64,000 nucleotides of DNA from Odiellus spinosus (GCA_963920705.1 OY987228.1:2975056-3039055); one strand, 5' to 3'; positions 1 to 11,999 are shown, counted from the stretch's first letter. A program made the numbers and translations. Notes: generated from the sequence alone by a model not told the origin.

Positions 1-76
1 TAGACATATTTGAAATTACGTTTTCGCGAAGAGTTTGTGGCCAAATTCTGGGTTTGAGAAGTTTATTTTGTAGCGG

Positions 77-414
77 CAGAAGCCGATGAAACCCTCCTTT
101 GAAGTCTACTACTCTAATGTTCCATATAGCGCTCCTCTCTGTATGGGTAAAATTCACAATTTTACGAGATCGAAGGTGTCCTACTTCATACCCCTCTGTC
201 TACGGAAAATTGGAAATTCTCTCTCTCCACAAACGACGACGTTTTTTTGACGAACTCCGAGGCTGCTAGAGATATTCGCTCGACGAACTCCCGCTCCGAA
301 AATATCTACCGTTAGGAGGCGTACGAATCGCGCTTTTTGAAACTAACCCATACAGAGAGGGGTAGACAAGACCCGGGAGAAATAGACTTCAAAGGAGGGT
401 TTCATCGGCTTCTG
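77..414. mobile_element. Nested 338-bp MITE
   Basis: Ends are CAGAAGCCGATGAAACCC and its exact inverse at 397-414, with about 30 bp of stem and further internal complementarity (ctctctgtatgggt against acccatacagagag). GTAGCGG flanks both sides (70-76 and 415-421) as a 7-bp direct repeat, compatible with a hAT-type target duplication. The same MITE sits at 32317-32654 in the second hAT copy, so it was inserted before that element multiplied. Confidence 0.7.
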
Positions 415-852
415 GTAGCGGGAAAATCAAACTTTACAGTGCGTAAAGCTTGGGATTTTTCCGAAGCTCGTAATAGCTTATTTCTGGGACCCTAAGGGAA
501 GCATTCCCTTAAAAACGGCATAATTAACTATGCTAATTATCGTGGTTGGCTAATTAGTGTCGTTTAGGATCTTTTCCTAGAGTATTGAAGTCGCGTTCCG
601 CGAATAGTCCCATTCTTAATCTACAAAATGAGCTTTTCCATCTTTAAATAGACCCAACCAAAGTTAAGTTATACATTTTTAAATGAAAGTGTTCAGAATT
701 AGGTGACCCTACCATACATATAATTTAAATTTTGCGCAAAAAACTTGGATCCAAGGGTAAATAGCCCAGTTTACCACCTCCTAAAGCCACCAAACATTGA
801 ACTTTTTTTAAAATAGACAAAATATCCAAGTGAGCGGAGAGTGCGAAAAAGC

Positions 853-1265
853 TCCTCTCATTTCTACTCATCTGTTGGAATCCCAAAAAAGTACCTCTCA
901 TATCTACTCATTTCTTGGAGTTTAAAGAAAATGCCTCTCATTTCTACTCATATCTCTTGGAATCTAAAAAAGGAACCTCTCATATCTACTCATTTCTTGA
1001 AGTTTAAAAAAATGCCTCTCATTTCTACTCATCTCTTGGAATCCCAAAAAAATAACCTTTCATATCTACTCATCTCTTGGAGTTTAAAAAAAATGCGTCT
1101 CAATTCTACTCATCGCTTGGGGTCCCAAAAAAAAATTCTCTCATTGCTACTCGTATCTTGGAGTCCCAAAAAAAAGCCTCTCATTTCTACTCATCTCTTG
1201 AAGGCTTCGAAAAAGTAGGCTCTCATTTCTACTCATCTCTTGGAGTCCCTAAAAATGTGCCTCTC
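853..1265 (+). repeat. About 37-bp minisatellite near hAT right end
   Basis: Roughly eleven degenerate units of the form cctctcatttctactcatct followed by a cttggagt/aaaaaa block. They are multiples of the same sequence as the subterminal region. Open frames here (for example 841-1218) are by-products of the repeat and are not genes. The second copy of the element has one extra unit. Confidence 0.85.
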
Positions 1266-1400
1266 CTCTTAAACTCTCCTCTCCTATGAAATTTTAGTAC
1301 TTCTCCACTCGCGCTCCTCTTGTATACCACAAAAAAAACCTCTCATCTCCACTCAAAATACTCCAAGTGAGCGGAGCTGCAAGGAGCGCGCCCATCACTG

Positions 1401-2411
1401 GATATTGTAAGAGAGCGAGCGAAGAAATCGATCGATCGAACAACTAACGAATAGAATGCAAAAAGCGAAATGAATTGGCCAGAGCTCTGGATACGAAACT
1501 AAACATAACAATATATTAAGAGAAACAATTAACAAAAAGAAAGTAACAATAAGAGAAGCAAATAACTAGAGATGAAACAAAATTTACTTAAAATATAAAA
1601 CAAAATTACCAAAAATACTACTTGCTTAAAACAACATTACCAGAATACGAAGTTGAAAGTACGTACGAAGTTGAAGTTACTAGAGGAACTAACGCGTTAA
1701 TAGAGGAACTAACGCGTTACTAGAGGAACTAACGCGTTAATAGAGGAACTAACGCGTTACTAGAGGAACTAACGCGTTACTAGAGGAACTAACGCGTTAC
1801 TAGAGGAACTAACGCGTTACTAGAGGAACTAACGCGTTACTAGAGGAACTATCGCGTTACTAAGGAAACAAAAGAAATGCATTCTGGGTAATTCTCGCAC
1901 AGATCAACCAAAAAAATTTAAATTTTGAACCCCACCCCTGTCGAAAACCATCATATTTTGTTTCTAGGGTTTTTTGGGCCGCATAAGACGATTCCGAAAG
2001 TTTTATAGCGATCGGGCAAGCCGTTTTTGAGATACAGCATTGGTCATTTTAGAGAAAATGACCACCACCCCTAAAACACTTATATACTTATCTCAGCTGC
2101 CATTTGTCGTAAACGATCGTGTAAGAGCTTATTTTAAAGACTTTTAGAGCCAAAAAAGAATATTACGTCAAATTATTCATCCGGATAATATTTAAAACAT
2201 TATCAGTTTTCAAAATCTTTGACGTTTGATTTTGACCTTTCACTAAAATTAAAGGTCAAACATTTTGTCATTTTCGAAATTCTCGCCTTCTAATGCATAT
2301 GAATCACTTAAAATCCCAATGCAGTATTTTTGGTTTCCGAGATATCCATTTTTGAAATTTACCCCGCATTTTGGAAAAAAAAAAAAAAAAAAAAAAAAAT
2401 ACTTATATATA
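1401..2411. other. No gene; unassigned sequence with one minisatellite
   Basis: After the hAT end there is AT-rich sequence, the 20-bp array at 1681-1860, then sequence up to the mariner-like terminus. A poly-A run of about 26 lies at 2375-2399. I recognise no coding signal or known repeat end. Confidence 0.5.
1681..1860 (+). repeat. 20-bp tandem repeat, 9 copies
   Basis: The unit tagaggaactaacgcgttac is repeated nine times with almost no variation: the last base alternates a/c and the last unit has atcgcg. Each unit contains the palindrome aacgcgtt. Near-identity implies recent expansion. Confidence 0.95.
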
Positions 2412-2595
2412 TACAGGGTGGAACAGATAACAAAACTCAATAGCTTCTATGGGAAAAATTTTCAATGGGATTTTAACATTGAAAATTAAAATTAGAAATT
2501 TCATCAAAATAGACCATTTCGGCGGAAAATTAAAATCAGCTTAAACAATGCTAATTTGAAATTATTTTCAAAAATCGACAAAAATAACCCAAAAA

Positions 2596-2905
2596 ATGCC
2601 AAATTGGATAATTACTTTTAAAATCGATAAAAATAGGCCAAATCGGATAATTCCTTTTACAATCGATAAAAATAGGCCAAATCGGATAATTCCTTTTAAA
2701 ATCGATAAAAATAGGCCAAATCTGATTTTTCCTTTTAAAATCGATAAAAATAGTCCAAATCGGATAAATCCTTTTAAAATCGATAAAAATAGGCCAAATC
2801 GGATAAATCCTTTTAAAATCGATAGAGATAGGTCAAATTGGACAAATAATTTTGAAATCGATGAAAATAGGCCAAATTGGATAAATCCACTTGAAATCGA
2901 TAAAA
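2596..2905. repeat. 39-bp minisatellite in left TIR (about 8 units)
   Basis: The unit is ataattccttttaaaatcga then taaaaataggccaaatcgg. Because 39 is divisible by three, both strands stay open and give false ORFs (2568-2942 minus, 2596-2958 plus) with peptides such as RPNRIIPFKIDKN. The right TIR carries the same unit about 18 times in inverse orientation. Confidence 0.9.
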
Positions 2906-3170
2906 ATAGGCCATTGTGGTTAAATACTTTAAAATTTAACATAAATGTGCCAATTTAAAATTATCCAGCTAAACCAATAAAATTGAGGTCAAATTAGTAA
3001 TTTCGTTTTAAAATTTAAAGAAATTGCGCCAAATATGATAATTGTTATTTTTCTCCAACAACGATCAGGATTTTTCTGAAATGCGCGATATTCTCTTGAA
3101 AATTTTCTTCAAATTCCAATAAAACAGGCCAAAATCATTAGTGCGTGTGTTTGATATGCCCCCCATCGGT

Positions 3171-3900
3171 TCATAGGCATTCTTCGCCGCGACTAATTAC
3201 TGACCCTAGGACATTAGCTAGAGTTGCGGGAGTAATTCGTTCGACAGCTGATCTAATTTTTTGGCGCAGTTCCTCAAGTGTGTGAGCTTCAGATTCATAC
3301 ACAACGCTTTTTACGTATCCCCAAAAGGAAAAAGTCCAAAGGTGTTAGATCGGGGGATCTTGATGGCCATGGAAAGGGCCCTCCCCGTCCAATCCATCGG
3401 TTAGAAAAGCTATCGTTAAGCCACTCTCGTACGCCACGACGGTAATGCGGAGGTGCTCCGTCTTGCTGAAACCACATATCTTGCGTTTCCGCTGGTGGCA
3501 TCTCTCGCAAGGCTTCGGTAACACTAGTTTGAAGAAATTCCAGACAAATTGGCCCAGTTAAATTTTCTTCAAAAAAGAAAGGACCTATTATTCGTTCCCC
3601 AAAAATTCCCACCCATAAATTCGTTATAAATCTCTGTTGATGGTAATTTTCTCTAAGCCAATAAGGATTTTGCTGAGACCAATAGTGCATGTTGTGCCTA
3701 TTGACCGTTCCATCTCTATGGAATGTGGCTTTATCAGACCATAGAAATTTAGAAACAAAGTTTGGATGTTCTTCCGGCTGCCATCGCAAGGCTAAAAAAA
3801 AACTCGGTGCGTCGCAGCCTATCTTCATCCGATAGAGCCTGTGGCAAGTGAATATGGTAGGGGTGGAACTTCTGGGTGTGAAGTACTCGAAGCACTGTAG
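3171..3900 (-). pseudogene. DD41D mariner-family transposase, N-terminally truncated and frameshifted
   Basis: A transposase would cut and rejoin this element's ends. The central open part (3295-3828) shows the first catalytic Asp in WSDKATF, the second in WFQQDGAPPH and the third in SPDLTPLDFF. There are 41 residues between the last two, which is the DD41D signature. Two other frames carry the flanking parts. Upstream, VLRVLHTQKFHPYHIHLPQA continues to about 3900, with the frame lost in the T-run near 3797. Downstream, FWGYVKSVVYESEAHTLEEL and ISRGEECL end at 3171, with the frame lost near 3320. The N-terminal helix-turn-helix half is absent. Two frameshifts and the missing half make it inactive. 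It is the same broad family as the fragment at 60606-61322. Confidence 0.9.
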
Positions 3901-4059
3901 AATGGCAATAACCGATTGATAACAATTATCAAATTTGGCGCAATTTCCTTAAATTTTAAAACGAAATTACTACTTTGACCTAAATTTTATTGGTTAAGCT
4001 GGATAATTTTAAATTGGCACATTTTTGTTAAATTTTAAAGTATTTTACCACAATGGCCT

Positions 4060-4760
4060 ATTTTTATCGATTTCAAGTGGATTTATCCAATTTGGCCTAT
4101 TTTTATCGATTTCAAAATTATTTGTCCAATTTGACCTATCTCTATCGATTTTAAAAGGATTTATCAGATTTGGCTTATTTTTATCGATTTCAAAAGGTTT
4201 TATCCGATTTGGCCTATTTTTATCGATTTTAAAAGGATTTATCCAATTTGACCTATTTTTATCGATTTTAAAAGGAATGATCCGATTTGGACTATTTTTA
4301 TCGATTTTAAAAGGAACGATCCGATTTGGCCTATTTTTATCGATTTTAAAAGGAATTATCCGATTTGGCCTATTTTTATCGATTTTAAAAGGAATTATCC
4401 AATTTGGCCTATTTTTATTGATTTTAAAAGGAATTATCCGATTTGGCCTATTTTTATCGATTTTAAAAGAAATTATCCGATTTGGCCTATTTTTATCGAT
4501 TTTAAAAGGAATTATCCGATTTGGCCTATTTTTATCGATTTTAAAAGGAATTATCCGATTTGGCCTATTTTTATCGATTTTAAAAGGAATTATCCAATTT
4601 GGCCTATTTTTATCGATTTTAAAAGGAATTATCCGATTTGGCCTATTTTTATCGATTTTAAAAGGAATTATCCAATTTGGCCTATTTTTATCGATTTTAA
4701 AAGGAATTATCCGATTTGGCCTATTTTTATCGATTTTAAAAGTAATTATCCAATTTGGCA
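4060..4760. repeat. 39-bp minisatellite in right TIR (about 18 units)
   Basis: Inverse of the array at 2596-2905, with more than twice as many units, highly uniform between about 4310 and 4745. The 254-aa and 238-aa open frames on the two strands are translation of the repeat and should not be annotated as genes. Confidence 0.9.
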
Positions 4761-5358
4761 TTTTTTGGGTTATTTTTGTCGATTTTTGAAAATAATTTCA
4801 AATTAGCGTTGTTTAAGCTGATTTTAATTTTCCGCCGAAATGGTCTATTTTGATGAAATTTCTAATTTTAATTTTCAATGTTAAAATCCCATTGAAAATT
4901 TTTCCCATAGAAGCTATTGAGTTTTGTTATCTGTTCCACCCTGTAAAACAAATATAACATCATTGATTATTTTTTAGGGCGCCGTCGCTTATCTCTAACA
5001 AAATGGACACGGGTTCTCAAGTGAATGTTCTACCTCACTCGCTATATCAAAAGCTACACAAACCTCCACCTTTACGACAGACACAAAGGAAGGTAATGTC
5101 GTATTCTGGTCATGTGGTAACGATGTTAGGAGTCGTAAATATGAATACAACTTCGGAGAATGCCCAACGGATCTGTAATTATTATATAACTGTACAGAAT
5201 ACCATACCAATCTTAGGAGCTACTACCCTGACAGAGCTAGGACTAATCCATAGATTAGATAATCTAACCTCGGAGATTAATCACTTCAACTGTACGACTC
5301 TCCAATAAATTACCTGTGCGGGAGCAAATGTAAGACTTCACTCAATCAAAACGACAGT

Positions 5359-6291
5359 GACTACGGTTACATTGGGCTCTGAACGTCGACGTAAGGGAAC
5401 GTCGACGCTCATTTTTTCCATGTAAACGGACGAACGTCGACGTTCGAGGAGATACGTCGACTTAACGAAAACTACCTCGAACCGTCGATTTAAGGACTTA
5501 CGTCGACGTTCGAGGTAGCATGTAACCCGTGAAAGTCGTTGTTCGCTGCTTAGCAGAATTTTTCTTACTATATAAATGCTACTATTTTTTTGATATTGCA
5601 CTTTATTTTCTAAACTACTTTATTCTCAAGTGTAATAACGATTTTTTTAACGTATTTAAATTATTGAACTAAGTAGCCAGCTACTGAAAAATTCATTAAT
5701 AGCAGAGGTTTGATTTTCAAAATTTAAAATAAATTAACTGATATTATTTAAGATAAGCGTATATAATTTAGTACATACAATTAATATTATACTGTTTAAT
5801 AAATACTATATTATATTAATATTATTAAATAAAAATCAGAGGCAAATAGTTATACCGAAATAATATACCCGATTTAATTTTAAAGATCCCGATTTAATTT
5901 TAAAGATCCCGATTTAATTTTAAAGATCCCGATTTAATTTGAAATATCCCGATTTAATTTGAAATATCCCGATTTAATTTTAAAGATCCCGATTTAATTT
6001 TAAAGATCCCGATTTAATTTTAAAGATCCCGATTTAATTTTAAAGATCCCGATTTCATTTTAAAGATCCCGATTTAATTTTAAAGATCCTGAAATAATTT
6101 TATACATGGCCATCTTAACGTTTCTAACATCCCATACCAGAAAACCCCGTTTGGAGGAAATATTCTACAATGGTACATTCAAACGACGACAATGTAACCG
6201 CTCCCTTTTTCCGAATGTCGACGTTCACGAGCGTCGACGAAACGTCGACGTTCCCTTACGTCGACGTTCAGAGCCCAATGTAACCGTAGTC
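5359..6291. mobile_element. 933-bp inverted-repeat DNA element, unassigned
   Basis: The ends GACTACGGTTACATTGGGCT and their exact inverse continue as about 48 bp of terminal repeat rich in GTCGAC palindromes. AGT flanks both sides (5356-5358 and 6292-6294) as a candidate 3-bp target duplication. It lies inside Gypsy fossil A. It has no transposase and contains the tandem array at 5869-6088. A 3-bp duplication would fit PIF/Harbinger or CACTA, but the end sequence is not diagnostic, so I leave it unassigned. Confidence 0.8.
5869..6088 (+). repeat. 20-bp tandem repeat, 11 copies
   Basis: The unit cccgatttaattttaaagat is repeated about eleven times inside the 933-bp element, with two adjacent units carrying gaaat in place of taaag. 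It contains no coding sequence. Confidence 0.95.
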
Positions 6292-7970
6292 AGTAAAAGA
6301 ATCACCACAGCAGATTTTAAAAAGGCTCGAGGATGTATTTGGACCAGTTGGCTGTCTCCCAGGCTTACATCATATCTCCTTAAAAGAGGATGCGCAACCT
6401 CTGATAGTCCATGCGCGAAGTAAACCTCACGCTTTCTGTTGGATTTTTAACTGTGCCCAATAAATTTAGTTACTACACATGGTTTTAGAGTTAATGCTTT
6501 AATGGTAATGATTAAAAGGTTACATGTAGACGTAATAGTTATATAGGTGAACCGAACATTTCCGAGGCGCGAGAGAGAGAGTGGTTCATTTAGGAGGAAA
6601 GCTGGATTAGCTTCCCGTACAGCGGCGCCCTCATAAGGTGAAGGTGCGCTCTGGTACTAACACTTTCCGAGAACCACTCAAGAAAGAACTAGCTCGCATG
6701 AAAGAATTGAACATCATAACTGCAATTACAGAACCAACCGAGTGGGTGCATCCTCTCGTAGTCGTTCCAAAGGAAGATAAATCTATACAGGTTTGCCTGG
6801 ATCCTAGACGTCTTAATAAATCAATTAAACGAGAACATTACAAAGTACCAACATCACAGGAAATATTCAGCAATCTACAGGGCTGCAAGGTATTTACAGT
6901 GCTAGATGCAACGTCAGCCTTCTGGCAAATAAAATTAGATGCAGCTAGCTCTCGATTGTGCACATTTTCAACCCCATATGGAAGATTTAGATTCTTTCGG
7001 ATGCCGTATGGTATATCTAGTGCATCGGAGATATGCCAACGAATTATGAACGACCTATTTGGTGAAATACCTGGAGTCGACATATCAACGGATGATCTGA
7101 TAATTGCAGCACCCACAGTCGAAGAACACAAAGAAAGGCTGAACAAGGTCCTTTCAAAGGCACGTGAAGCAGGAATAACGTTTAGCAATAAAAAATTACA
7201 ACTCGCAGATTCTACAATTGTATACCTCGGTCATAAAATTTCACAGTTAGGAGTACAGGTTGACGAAAGGAAGGCATCTGCAATTCAATCCCTGAAGCCA
7301 CCAATCAACAGGAAAGAACTGCAACGATTTCTCGGAATCATAAATTACCTGAGCAAATTTATTCCATACCACTCCGGAAAAACAGCTCCTTTAAGACAAC
7401 TCTTGAAACCGGCTGTCGAATTCCTATGGGAAATGGAACACCAGAAAAGATTTGACGAACTCAAGGATGACATTATGAAAGCAACTGTATTAGCTTTCTA
7501 TGATCCCCGGAAACAAAACATACTTTCCGTTGATGCAAGTCAATTTGGCACTCTTACAAGAAGGCCAGCCAATACAATATGCCTCGACAACCCTAACAGA
7601 GGCTCAACAAAGATGGGCTCAAATAGAAAAAGAACTCTTGGCAGTCGTTTATACTGTTGAACTTTTTCATTATGATGTCGTGGGAACCAAAGTACTCATT
7701 GAGACCGACCATAAGCAATTACTGGCTATAGTAGAGAAACCACTCAATGCACTATCACCAAGACTGCAACACCTCGTCCTCAAATTATCCAGTTATGAAT
7801 TTCGCTTGACATATGTTGCGGGAACACAAATGTACATAGCGGATGCTCTTTCAAGGTCTCCAGCCTCGGCAATGGATATTATCACTGATGATATGGAAGG
7901 ATCCAAAGCTAGCCTTCATTCGATGACGCTCTTGTCGGAGACTAAACTATTAAAGTTTTAGGATATGATA

Positions 7971-8258
7971 GAATCTGACAAGAATCTGAAAGAAATAACG
8001 GAGACTGGTTAGATAAACATGACTATCTTTATTAGCGAGGTATTGTCTTCTGACATCCTAGTCTATTAACAAGATTAGATTACAGATCGGTTGATGAGCG
8101 ACACTCCCCTAGCGGGTCACGTGATCACTACGTAACAGGTGTCTACGCTGTGTAACATTTGCCTATACATAATCTTGTAAATAAGGAAAGTGACGGCGAT
8201 GCTAATAATGCCAGATCCAAACCCGCAAAAAAACTCCGCAATTGCCTAATTTCTAGGC
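7971..8258. other. No gene; unassigned gap between Gypsy A and B
   Basis: About 290 bp of sequence with scattered stops. It contains gtcacgtgatcac but no recognisable element end. It may be decayed remainder of Gypsy A. Confidence 0.4.
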
Positions 8259-8263
8259 TTACT

Positions 8264-8444
8264 TGTGTAATTATATAAATATAAAGTCTTATGTACAGCC
8301 CCTATATCTATGTCTTAAAGTATAAAAGCGTCTGCTACAATATCTAGTGCTTCAGATGATGTCGGGCTCTCTCATGTAGATCTCTTAATAATGTTTTATA
8401 TTATTTTGGAATCAACTTTGTATAGTTAAACAACATACAAAACA
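8264..8444 (+). repeat. Gypsy B 5' LTR
   Basis: Begins TGTGTAATTA and ends ATACAAAACA; about 98 percent identical to 24111-24291. Probable control signals of the element lie here, including a TATA-like ttatataaatataaag near its start and an aataa motif near 8388. Confidence 0.9.
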
Positions 8445-8556
8445 TCGTGTCAGAAGAGTTATAGTCGAACCTTTATCTCCGTAATTTTGTTACCTGCGGT
8501 ATTTCTAGGAATCGCGAGTGTGACATCATACGCCAAGGCTTCAGAACATCAGAATC

Positions 8557-9238
8557 ATGCAGCAGAACCAAGCTTCGTTTCAAGTAAATACGCCAGAGCC
8601 TTTCAATTTCTCTAGTCCGAATGAATGGCCGAAGTGGCGACGACGGTTCGAGCGCTTTCGATTTGCATCTGGCCTAAGCTCCAAGCCGGAGGAGGAACAA
8701 GTAAACGCGATCATCTACATGATGGGTGATAAAGCCGACGATATTTTTATCTCATTCATATTTGCTAATGATGAGGAGAAAAAGGACTATGCAATAGTCT
8801 TGCAAAAGTTTGAAGATCATTTTATTATTCGTAAGAATATTATCTACGAGAGAGCTACGTTTAATTCAAGAATTCAGCACGATGGAGAGCTAGTCGAGGA
8901 ATTTATAACGGCATGCCGTACCCAAATAGAAAAATGTAATTATGGAGCATTACAGGATGAACTTCTAAGGGACCGAATAGTAGTAGGAGTATGGGACAAA
9001 GCGCTATCAGAAAAGATGCAGCTAGATGGTACCCTCACGCTAGAAAAAGCAATTTCGACAGCTCGTCAAGCAGAAGAAATTCGAAGACAACAAAAAGTAT
9101 TACACGGCGGAAGACAAAACGAAGGAAATCCAGCCATCATAGAGAAGCTAGGCTCTCGAAAATACAAGTCAAAAGAGAATCCACAGTTCTCGAGAGATAA
9201 TAACCACACGGGAAAGGCAAGTTACAATTCTTATGGTG
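8557..9238 (+). pseudogene. Gypsy B gag, N-terminal part
   Basis: Gag-like open frame, about 228 codons before element C intervenes. It starts MQQNQASFQVNTPEPFNF and continues with a capsid-type region (WPKWRRRFERFRFASGL, DHFIIRKNIIYERATFNS, EFITACRTQIEKCNYGAL) typical of arthropod Gypsy gag. The start follows the 5' LTR by about 110 bp. The CCHC knuckle part lies on the far side of C, from about 20649. It is a fossil of a structural virus-like-particle protein. Confidence 0.85.
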
Positions 9239-11993
9239 TGTGACGATGAGGAGCCTAGGCGTATGACTAGAAGTACAGTACGCCGAAGATTGCAGACAAC
9301 ACCCAAACGAGTCGAAGCTACGATTGAAACCATTGGCGCTAAACCAAGACGAAATACCACAAAGCGATAAACATTTTGAACCACTTATAAGAATCATTGA
9401 CTTTTTTTGATAAGCATTAAATTTGTTTAAGACGCATTAAAATTGTTTTAGAAGCATTTAAAATTATTTAAGAACGATTAAAAATTGTTTAAGAAGCATC
9501 AAAATTTGTTTAAGAAGCATTAAAATGGTGGAAAAAGCTTTACACCTAAGTTTGGACCTGTCCTGTTATTTGCCCCTTTAAAATGCTCTTCCCTTATGCA
9601 CACAGCCTGGCTTTGACTGTACAATTTGTTAGGGTCAACGTCGTCTGCCAAGCTAGAAGAAGGGTGACTTTAAACGGGTTTTAAAAACGCAGACAGTCCT
9701 TGTGACCCCGTCACATAGTTCACCCCCACTATAACCCTCAAATTTTCGATTTTTGTAATTAATGTGTATTATAAGCCTATTTTTTGTATTTATTATGTGT
9801 CACCTTCCCTTTAAAAGAAACTATTTTAACTTAAAAACGGGAAAAATATAAAAACCCCATTTCCTTCTTAACAAAGGACCGGATAACCAAAATTTAGCGA
9901 ACTCTAAGAAACCCCAATGCTAAAGATCCCCTCTAGACAAAGTAAAACTTCATGTGACCCTATCTCTACAAAACGATACCAATACAACCACACTGCCATA
10001 ACCCCCTCAAGGAATTATCGAGATGACATCGACCTTCACGTTCATGGTCACCTCAAATTCCCCAAACTTTTCCATAAACCCTGGGAAAAAACTCTCGGAC
10101 AGCGTTTCACCCCACCATCCCAACCTGAAGATTCATCCCTAACAAACGCGTAGGCCCATTGGCGCCGAATACGAAGAGAAATCGATGCCCTAAAGATCCC
10201 CCCGTCTATCTTCCACAGAGAATACAGATCGACCCTGCAGAGTACTAAGAAACGAAATGGATACGTCACGAGGCACGCGGTAGCAGGCGTCGAGAGAGGT
10301 GCCCGGATGGCCCGGATAAGAACCAGAGCGTCCTTTTTTCCATCCCCCCCCCCCGAACCTAACGTACGCAAAGCCACGCCAGGAAAAGCAAAACTGCAAC
10401 TGGCGAAGATCCACGCGCTACGCTTTCCCCCATCCTAGGCATAAAGGAGAGAAAATGGCGAAGGTAAAATCACTTCGACGTGGAGATCTCGAAAGGAACC
10501 ACTGATCACCCCCTAGAAGCCCAGCGCGCTGCGCTGAGGGCGATGATGGAGCCCGCTTAAACTAAGGGTCCGGACTCTGCCATTTTTTTTATCCGCGATC
10601 CTTCGGGACATAGTCGCTGTCGAAAACTTTAACTCGCGAAATAACTTAGAAGAAATCAGTTCCCGCTATAACTTAGAAGATAAAATGAGTCGAACCTCAT
10701 CGCAATACTAATGAAAGAGAGCCACCTAGGCCACAAAGAATTCCGATTCGCCCTCCAGAATCCGATGATCCCCGCTGACGATATTCAATCCACGAAGGAA
10801 AGGAGCCTCCCCCGCTATATGGCGTCGAAACCAAGAAATCCCTCAAACTAAAAACACGACGACGAAGGACGAGAATTACTGAAGTCAAACAAGATCCCCC
10901 TTCGAGACCCCAAGAAACCGGACGACCACTCGTCGGAGCATGTGTGAATACCTACCCGAGAGACCGTGCCGTAACTAATTTCAACGAAGTTGCCACCCCG
11001 CAAGCTGTCCGAGAAACCCCGTCTAACCCCTCAAGGAGAGAGCCAGTGAAACCGATTGGTACAAGAATGGATACGGCTCTACTGTTACGCAACAAAATCC
11101 AGCTAATCCGAGAGAAACGACGGCCCCCGAACCCAACTTTTTCGTAAAAACACAGGCAGTGTTGAGTATTTTTTTTATCGTTATATTTTGTTTTATCGTT
11201 TGACCACTCGGGGAATTATTGGTGCCCCAAATCTAAATGTCGGCTTGTTGTTGAGATCAAAGTCTAGAAGACCGTAGTATAATTCAACTCCCGTACTTTT
11301 TAAGAAAAGATAGAAATCAGAAAAACGTTATCGAGATAGAAAGAGAGAGATTAGGATAATCTTTGCTCCCCATTTATAAAAACCCCTTTTATAGGAGGTG
11401 AAATTTAATATTAAAAGTAAATAGATATGGATATATCGTAATTTTGGAAACCCCTCTAGAAATCGAAAGTAAAAACTTAAGGTACCGTCCGTGCCAGAAT
11501 CCTCGTATATATATATTTAAAACTTAACGTTGGACTCCCTCTTACGAATAAGCAAAGGGCAAGTCTCCTATATATATTTTTAAGCACCTTCCGTGCGACC
11601 AACTCCGTGAGATAACGGGTTGTAACGTCCCTCGAGTATATTAAGTATTATCGTTTTTCCCCCTAGTATTTAAAGTGTTATATATATTTTTTGAAAGTGT
11701 TATTACAAATGAATAAAAGAGTGTTATTGTTTGATTGACCAATTATGAGAAACCATACGTGAAACGAATCTTTTTTCCTCTTCTCCCCAAGTGATTAAAC
11801 TCCTCACGCAATTTATCCCAAACCCCAAAAACACTTTTTTTGTGTAAGCTTTTCTCGTTTTTTCCCCGTGTTGGTGGCTCTTCGAACATTTTTCCCAAAA
11901 CCAGCGTCTTTTTAACCAAATTCGCGGGAGAAAAAGTTCGAACGCCGCTCGCCAGGCGGAAACGCTCCGGCGAGGAAGAGAAAAACCCTTATA
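9239..11993 (+). repeat. Element C 5' LTR (about 2.76 kb)
   Basis: Unusually long LTR. It contains a degenerate about 24-bp tandem repeat (aagcattaaaattgtttaag) at about 9405-9530 and a copy of the dispersed TTAA module (about 9556-9712). Open frames inside it (10048-10377, 10697-10888, 10944-11147, 11840-12097) recur in the 3' LTR or lack protein similarity that I recognise. I treat them as LTR sequence. Confidence 0.9.
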
Positions 11994-11999
11994 TAAAAT

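Larger units (their letters stand above)
1..1400 (+). mobile_element. hAT-like non-autonomous element, copy 1 (right part)
   Basis: This matches 32241-33672 almost base for base, with one 10-bp and one about 42-bp length difference. The window starts inside it. The right end gcccatcactg is the reverse complement of the left end of the fuller copy at 30851, so it is the terminal inverted repeat. A CAGTG-type end with GAGCGGAG/GCTCAC subterminal motifs is typical of the hAT superfamily. No transposase is visible, so it is non-autonomous. hAT assignment is inference from the ends. Confidence 0.75.
2414..4943 (-). mobile_element. DD41D (rosa-like) mariner-type transposon, decayed
   Basis: The ends CAGGGTGGAACAGATAACAA are exact inverse copies at 2414 and 4943, each bordered by TA (2412-2413 and 4944-4945), the Tc1/mariner target duplication. 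The inverted repeats are very long, about 650 bp left and 1030 bp right, because each carries a 39-bp minisatellite. Between them is a minus-strand transposase remnant. The family call rests on the TA duplication, the CAGGGTG start and the 41-residue spacing of the last two catalytic Asp in the remnant. It lies directly upstream of Gypsy fossil A and may be inserted in it. Confidence 0.85.
4950..7970 (+). mobile_element. Ty3/Gypsy fossil A (internal part, no LTRs)
   Basis: Internal pol fragment of a Gypsy element. Parts recognised: aspartic protease at about 5003-5150 (DTGSQVNVLP), reverse transcriptase at about 6700-7250 (WVHPLVVVPKED, FSTPYGRFRF, STDDLI), and RNase H at about 7500-7860 (IETDHKQLL, YVAGTQMYIADALSR). 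It stops near the start of the integrase. No LTR is recognised on either side. It is interrupted by the 933-bp inverted-repeat element at 5359-6291 and looks otherwise broken in a few places. It abuts the mariner-like element on the left and Gypsy B on the right. Confidence 0.85.

Noticed and set aside
1401-1408. 8 bp after hAT copy 1 (gatattgt) are the reverse complement of the 8 bp after copy 2 (acaatatc)
   Set aside because: It suggested the same site in two orientations, but sequence beyond these 8 bp does not continue to match, so I treat it as coincidence or weak target preference.
4025-4789. Overlapping long open frames on both strands (254 and 238 aa) and similar pairs at 2568-2958
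   Set aside because: They translate a 39-bp minisatellite, whose period is a multiple of three; there is no non-repeat coding sequence.
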